Assembly: GCA_031283025.1 (NCBI GenBank)
Contig: JAITCP010000058.1
Coordinates: forward strand, 1-9,033
Reading direction: 5' to 3'
DNA from: Spirochaetaceae bacterium
GTDB lineage: Bacteria > Spirochaetota > Spirochaetia > Treponematales > Breznakiellaceae
Length of the DNA stretch: 9,033 nt
In this document: piece after piece, positions 5,912 through 9,033 of the stretch
Position numbering within the stretch: position 1 is the stretch's first letter
How the letters are laid out: the number at the start of each line of letters is the position of its first letter
Notes under the pieces: generated by a model
What the model was told of the DNA's origin: nothing
The model's database searches: none
The model's input: the letters and a program-made list of their open reading frames with translations, nothing else
Position numbers and translations under genes: made by a program

Positions 5912-7287
5912 TAGATTTTCTCCCGCAGAATAAATTGTCTTCCTTCCAGATCGTCTTCCGTTATAATTTCCGTAAGCGTGCCGTTACTGATTCCGGTTTG
6001 TACCCGGATTACATCAAGTTTTCCGTCGCCGTTAATGAACCAAAGATTACGCATGATGATGGCACGGGAACCGCCGCGGCCCTGTCCCGCTTGACCGCCC
6101 GATTGCCCCTGGCCGCCAGGCCGTCTCTGACCGCCCGGCCCGCGCATGTCAAAATTTCCCTGTCCGCCGCCCATCACAAGGCCTGCAAGGCCGGTACTTG
6201 ACGCGGCATTTCCGCTTTGGGCCGCGCCTTGAGCCTTTGCCTGCTCCCGCGCTTCCAGCGCCGCCTGACGCTGTTCTTCATCCATGCCGGAAAGGCCGGC
6301 AATAAAAACCATATCCGCAATTTGTTCGGCGCTTAAACCGGTGGGCTGATAACGCAGGGCCGCATTGGAAACAGCCGGAACATTATCACTGCGCTCCACG
6401 ATAAAATCAACAGCGCAGGTCATTCCCGGCATCAGCGCGCCGTCATGGTTTTCAACTTTGATGATCACCGTATATGAAACCACGTTATTCGACACTACGG
6501 GAACCATGCGCAGGGTTTCCACCTCTCCCGTAAAAGCCCGCCCCGGCAGGCTTTCCAGGGAAAATTTCACAGCCTGTCCCTTGTGTATGGACGTTATGTC
6601 AAGCTCGCCCACAAGGGCTTCTATTTGCATTTCATTAAGATTTTCCGCCAGAACAAAAATTTTGGATGAGTTGTTGCTGGAACTGTCCACCACTGTGTCG
6701 CCAACGGTGATATTCCGGTCAAGCACAATACCGTCTATAGGAGAAGTAATGTAGGCGTATTGGTTGATCTCCGTTTCAATTTCTTTCAAATTTGCTTCGG
6801 CAACGGCAAGGTCTGCCGCCTGCCCGTCCAGCGTGGTCTTGCTTGTCCTGAGTTCGTATTCGGAAATAAGGTTTTTTTCGGCAAGCATCTGCTGGTTGCG
6901 GTAATTGATCCGCTGTAATTCATAAGAAGCACGCGCCTTGATAACGGAGGCATACTGCTGCTCCCGCTTAAGCCTGAGCACGTCAGTATTCAGTTCCGCA
7001 AGAATATCCCCCTTGCGGACAGAATCATTGTAATCGACATTGATCTTTTCAACCTTGCCGCTCATGCGGGGCAGCACATTGACCGTGGAGACCGGATGAA
7101 TCGTCCCGCTGGATGAAACGGTGCGTTCCAGCGTTCTGCGCCTAACCTCGGTAAATTCGTAAGACCGCGGGCCGCGGGGGCCGGACTTTTTCGCCCCGCA
7201 TCCGGTAAACGCAAGAAAGCCCAGAATCATGGCGGCAATCGCCAGCTTTTTGATGTATCCGCTATTCATTACCATTAAACCACTCAT
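5911..7287 (-). CDS. macA: MacA-like periplasmic adaptor lipoprotein (HlyD/RND-type membrane fusion protein)
   Basis: 458 aa from 7287. Links the MacB-type pump to the TolC-like channel. Signal: KK (13-14), hydrophobic LAIAAMILGFLAF, lipobox FTGC with Cys30 as the lipidated residue. Order: barrel-sandwich half SGTIHPVSTVNVLPRMSGKVEKINVDYNDSVRKGD (residues 60-94), alpha-helical hairpin about 103-175, returning lipoyl half ITSPIDGIVLDRNITVGDTV (180-199), beta-barrel about 218-300 (ending MPGMTCAVDFIV), and membrane-proximal domain ending DGKLDVIRVQTGISNGTLTEI (421-441). Within that last domain lies an unusual insertion, about 314-409: a charged Ala/Glu/Gln helix followed by a Gly/Gln/Arg-rich stretch. 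The start is uncertain: ATGs at 7275 and 7269 are in frame, and GAGTGG lies 4 and 10 bases before them, while 7287 lacks a Shine-Dalgarno. Its leader is the diverged three-hairpin element. Confidence 0.93.
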   Translation of the reverse strand: MSGLMVMNSGYIKKLAIAAMILGFLAFTGCGAKKSGPRGPRSYEFTEVRRRTLERTVSSSGTIHPVSTVNVLPRMSGKVEKINVDYNDSVRKGDILAELNTDVLRLKREQQYASVIKARASYELQRINYRNQQMLAEKNLISEYELRTSKTTLDGQAADLAVAEANLKEIETEINQYAYITSPIDGIVLDRNITVGDTVVDSSSNNSSKIFVLAENLNEMQIEALVGELDITSIHKGQAVKFSLESLPGRAFTGEVETLRMVPVVSNNVVSYTVIIKVENHDGALMPGMTCAVDFIVERSDNVPAVSNAALRYQPTGLSAEQIADMVFIAGLSGMDEEQRQAALEAREQAKAQGAAQSGNAASSTGLAGLVMGGGQGNFDMRGPGGQRRPGGQGQSGGQAGQGRGGSRAIIMRNLWFINGDGKLDVIRVQTGISNGTLTEIITEDDLEGRQFILREKI

Positions 7288-7413
7288 TATAGATTAGGGG
7301 AACCTTTAAAAACCGGTTGTTTTTAGTGGTTCCTTTGCAGTTTCTCGCCCTTTGAGCTGCGAAACGTGCGTTTTTCAGCGGTAAATCTCTAAAAACTGAA
7401 GTTTTTAGAGATT
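7287..7413 (-). repeat. Three-hairpin repeat element, diverged copy 3, forming the macA leader
   Basis: Read on the minus strand. H1 is 7413-7401 paired with 7396-7384 (13 bp, loop TTCA). A 14-nt spacer follows. H2 is 7369-7337 (GCA, bulged C, GTTTC and GC pairing with GC, two-base bulge, GAAAC, TGC). A 3-nt spacer follows. H3 is 7333-7319 paired with 7313-7299 (13 of 15 pairs, loop AACCG). CTAATCTATAA (7297-7287) ends on the A of the macA ATG. Compared with copy 1, the H1 length (30), H3 length (35), both spacers, both outer loops, the string CGCAG in H2 and the 11-base tail are the same, while most stem bases differ. Orientation is opposite to copies 1 and 2. Confidence 0.8.
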
Positions 7414-7418
7414 CCCTT

Positions 7419-7447
7419 AGTATACAAATCCATGCAGAAAATTACAA
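7419..7447 (-). promoter_or_regulatory. Sigma70-type promoter for the macA operon
   Basis: On the minus strand TTGTAA (7447-7442) is followed by exactly 17 nt and TATACT (7424-7419). Each box matches consensus at 4 or 5 of 6 positions. The -35 box overlaps the last codon and stop of the 127-aa gene. Transcription would start near 7412, essentially at the first base of the leader hairpin. This gives the transporter genes a promoter independent of the upstream gene. Confidence 0.62.
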
Positions 7448-7825
7448 TCTCCCTCTGCGGGAACCTGTACTTTTGCCCTTTCGTCCAAACCTCATTTTAT
7501 TGGCATCCGGAGAACCCACTTCGTAATTTTTCCCGTTCAAAGTAAGTTTTACAGGATAGAATAATCTGTCCTTCTGCCCCTCTATTGCAGGGGCGGCGGC
7601 ATAACCGTCCAACGAAACCTGCGCGCCTTCCTTAAGGCCGTCAATGAAGCCTACAAAACGTTCAAGCCCTCTGACGTAATAAGTGATATTTCCGCTTACA
7701 ACAGAAATTCTTCCGTTACTTAACCCAAGCGTTCCCCTTATAGTGGTTATCGGGATGTTTGACTGGGCAAAAACACTGCCGCCTATAACAGCGGCTAACA
7801 AACATAGAAGCGCTATTTTTTTCAT
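7442..7825 (-). CDS. Small exported protein of unknown function, probable beta-barrel (OB-like) fold
   Basis: 127 aa, not assigned to a named family. MKKIALLCLLAAVIGGSVFA is a classic Sec signal peptide with cleavage after VFA (20). The mature part alternates short beta-type strands and turns: TTIRGTLGLSNGRISVVSG, ITYYVRGL, FVGFIDGLKEGAQVSLDGYA, LFYPVKLTLNGKNYEVG. The layout (G-x-L, glycine turn, 'KEGAQVSLDGYA', final strand pair) resembles bacterial OB-fold periplasmic proteins; this is inference. There are no cysteines in the mature part, so it is not a lipoprotein. The last 18 residues are strongly basic (FGRKGKSTGSRRGRL), suggesting contact with nucleic acid, lipid headgroups or peptidoglycan. 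The start is well set by AGGAGG five bases upstream. It precedes the macA promoter and may be read through into the transporter genes. Confidence 0.8.
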   Translation of the reverse strand: MKKIALLCLLAAVIGGSVFAQSNIPITTIRGTLGLSNGRISVVSGNITYYVRGLERFVGFIDGLKEGAQVSLDGYAAAPAIEGQKDRLFYPVKLTLNGKNYEVGSPDANKMRFGRKGKSTGSRRGRL

Positions 7826-7851
7826 AGCACCCTCCTAAGAAATAAATTTTC

Positions 7852-7906
7852 CAAGCCAACGGCTTGCCTCTTAGCAATGAAGCGGGTTTGAAAGCCTGCT
7901 CCATTG
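7852..7906. other. Two inverted repeats in the leader of the 127-aa gene
   Basis: CAAGCC (7852-7857) pairs with GGCTTG (7861-7866) around AAC. An imperfect palindrome begins CAATG at about 7875 and closes with CATTG near 7906. They lie 27 to 80 bases before the start codon. No convincing promoter boxes were found in the rest of 7826-8030. A weaker bulged palindrome pairs TTTTAG-CTGA (7966-7975) with TCAG-cc-CTAAAA (8000-8011). Confidence 0.4.
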
Positions 7907-8030
7907 ATATACAGACAACAACTTATTGTACGGGGATTGTGAAAACGGAATGATTTCTTTCTGAATTTTAGCTGAATTCTTGGGGAGCCGTCGATTAAAT
8001 CAGCCCTAAAAATTTTACCTTGGAGTTACA

Positions 8031-8076
8031 CAGAAAACACAAAAGGGAACAACAGCTTGCTTACAACTCTCCCTTT
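8031..8076 (-). terminator. Probable intrinsic terminator of the CHAT gene
   Basis: On the minus strand AAAGGGA (8076-8070, overlapping the stop codon) pairs with TCCCTTT (8048-8042). The loop between can hold a small AGC/GCT pairing. The stem is followed by TGTGTTTTCTGTG (8041 down). The T-rich tail after the stem supports termination, though the stem is only 7 bp with a long loop. Confidence 0.5.
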
Positions 8077-9033
8077 ACTCATACATGGTAAAAGCCGCCC
8101 AGTAGTAGGGATGGCTCCATTTTTCATCCCCGCGAAATTCCTGCTTAACCTGATAATACGCTTCCCTGAACGACAGCCCTTCCTTAATTACCTTCCCGTA
8201 TAACCGCGACATAAATTCTGATGCCCCGTCGTCGCTTATTGACCATAAACTTACACCGACATTCTCTGTCCCCGCTACCATAAACGCCCGCGCCATCCCT
8301 ACCATGCCGTCTCCCCGTTTAAGCGCCGCAAGCCCCGTCTCGCACGCGGATAGCATTACCATTCGTGATTTCATGTCAAGTATCGCTATTTCGGGTATGG
8401 TCAAGTATCCGTCTTCCTCATCCCCCAATAACCCCGATACTTCCGACAACACAATTCCTGATCTGTCCGCGTCGGCTTCGTCAAAATACCCGTGGCACGC
8501 AAAATGAATTATGGGGTATTTGTTTAACTCCCCGTTTGCAGACATCCTTTTAATCCTCTGCTCGCTGACTTCATTGCCGAATAACGCGAGGATTTGATTG
8601 GGGGAGGAGACCAGGCGGCGAAGGTTCTGAACCTCCGTTTCCGTACCGGGCAAATCCATCCATCTGCGTTCTTTTGTTCCACTGCCTGCATCATTTGATT
8701 GAGCCGCTATGGCAATATCCCGCAGTTCCCCCCTGTCCGCGGCGGTTTTGTTACGGTTGTACCACGCCCCTCCCAGGGCAAAGAGAGGCTCAAGCCCGTC
8801 AATACCGGTTTGAGCGGCCAGCATGCTGACAGAGACGGAAGGCGAAAAGCTGATACGGTAAGACAAGCCGAGATCAGGGCTGGAATCATTTTCCCTTAGA
8901 ATGTCGAAGGGCAGGTGGCCAAGAGTACCGTCAGGAACGATCATGAGGTTTTTTATTTGGCGGGGAATGTAAGGAAGCAGTGGTTTAACAAGCGCAACAT
9001 ACAGAGAGTTACGTAAAGATTCCATTTGTGAGA
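8075..9033 (-). CDS. CHAT-domain (caspase-like) peptidase family protein, N-terminus cut by window edge
   Basis: The frame is open to the window end: codons before the ATG at 9025 (Gln, Ser) have no stop, so the true start probably lies outside. Residue numbers here count from that ATG. CHAT domains are caspase-HetF-associated cysteine peptidases of the separase/caspase clan. Seen here: MIVPDGTLGHLPFDIL (28-43), the usual CHAT opening; HFACHGYFD (174-182) with the catalytic His178; VMLSACETG (223-231) with catalytic Cys228; then GDGMVGMARAFMVAGTENVGVSLWSISD (238-265) and the final WSHPYYWAAFTMYE. Both catalytic residues are present, so activity is likely. In most relatives the CHAT domain is C-terminal to TPR repeats, which would lie outside this window. 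Substrate and role are unknown; some CHAT proteins act in defence or cell death, others in signalling. Confidence 0.92.
   Translation of the reverse strand, partial: SQMESLRNSLYVALVKPLLPYIPRQIKNLMIVPDGTLGHLPFDILRENDSSPDLGLSYRISFSPSVSVSMLAAQTGIDGLEPLFALGGAWYNRNKTAADRGELRDIAIAAQSNDAGSGTKERRWMDLPGTETEVQNLRRLVSSPNQILALFGNEVSEQRIKRMSANGELNKYPIIHFACHGYFDEADADRSGIVLSEVSGLLGDEEDGYLTIPEIAILDMKSRMVMLSACETGLAALKRGDGMVGMARAFMVAGTENVGVSLWSISDDGASEFMSRLYGKVIKEGLSFREAYYQVKQEFRGDEKWSHPYYWAAFTMYE

Noticed and set aside
7286..7291. TATAAT on the minus strand overlapping the macA start codon as a -10 box
   Set aside because: No -35-like sequence at 16-18 nt upstream, and it would remove the first start codon; it is explained by the conserved tail of the repeat element.

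Overview
The window reads as a spirochaete of the genus Treponema, probably a gut-associated lineage with about 50% GC. This is inferred from gene content, the style of the signal peptides and the dense intergenic palindromes. No 16S or other definitive marker is present. All eight recognised genes lie on the minus strand, so they are transcribed from high to low coordinates. No tRNA, rRNA, transposase or CRISPR array was seen.

In transcription order: (1) the C-terminal part of a CHAT-domain protein (8075-9033), cut by the window edge and followed by a terminator-like hairpin; (2) a 127-aa exported protein of unknown function, probably a small beta-barrel (7442-7825); (3) a MacA-like lipoprotein adaptor, a MacB-type ATPase and a MacB-type permease (7287 to 3726), overlapping by 1 and 4 nt and so translationally coupled; (4) a TolC-family outer-membrane protein (2096-3466); (5) a TIR-like/ankyrin-repeat protein (821-1795); (6) thyX, flavin-dependent thymidylate synthase (1-584), cut at its C-terminus. 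Genes 3 and 4 together would form a tripartite ABC efflux or secretion machine running from the inner to the outer membrane.

The most unusual content is in the gaps. A 115-nt element of three successive hairpins occurs between tolC and the ankyrin gene (1879-1993) and again between macB and tolC (3540-3654). The copies differ at four positions. All four keep base pairing, including one A-T/G-C double compensatory change. The macA leader (7287-7413) is a third, strongly diverged copy on the opposite strand. Its stem sequences are mostly different, but the two outer hairpin lengths (30 and 35 nt), the two spacers (14 and 3 nt), the loops TTCA and AACCG, and the downstream string CTAATCTATAA are all retained. 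A good sigma70-type promoter (TTGTAA, 17 nt, TATACT) sits just before this third copy, so the macA mRNA would begin almost exactly at the first hairpin and the element would end on the macA start codon. Two further palindromes lie between macB and copy 2. The family looks like a modular structured repeat under selection for its fold, and it occupies every intergenic gap of the efflux cluster.
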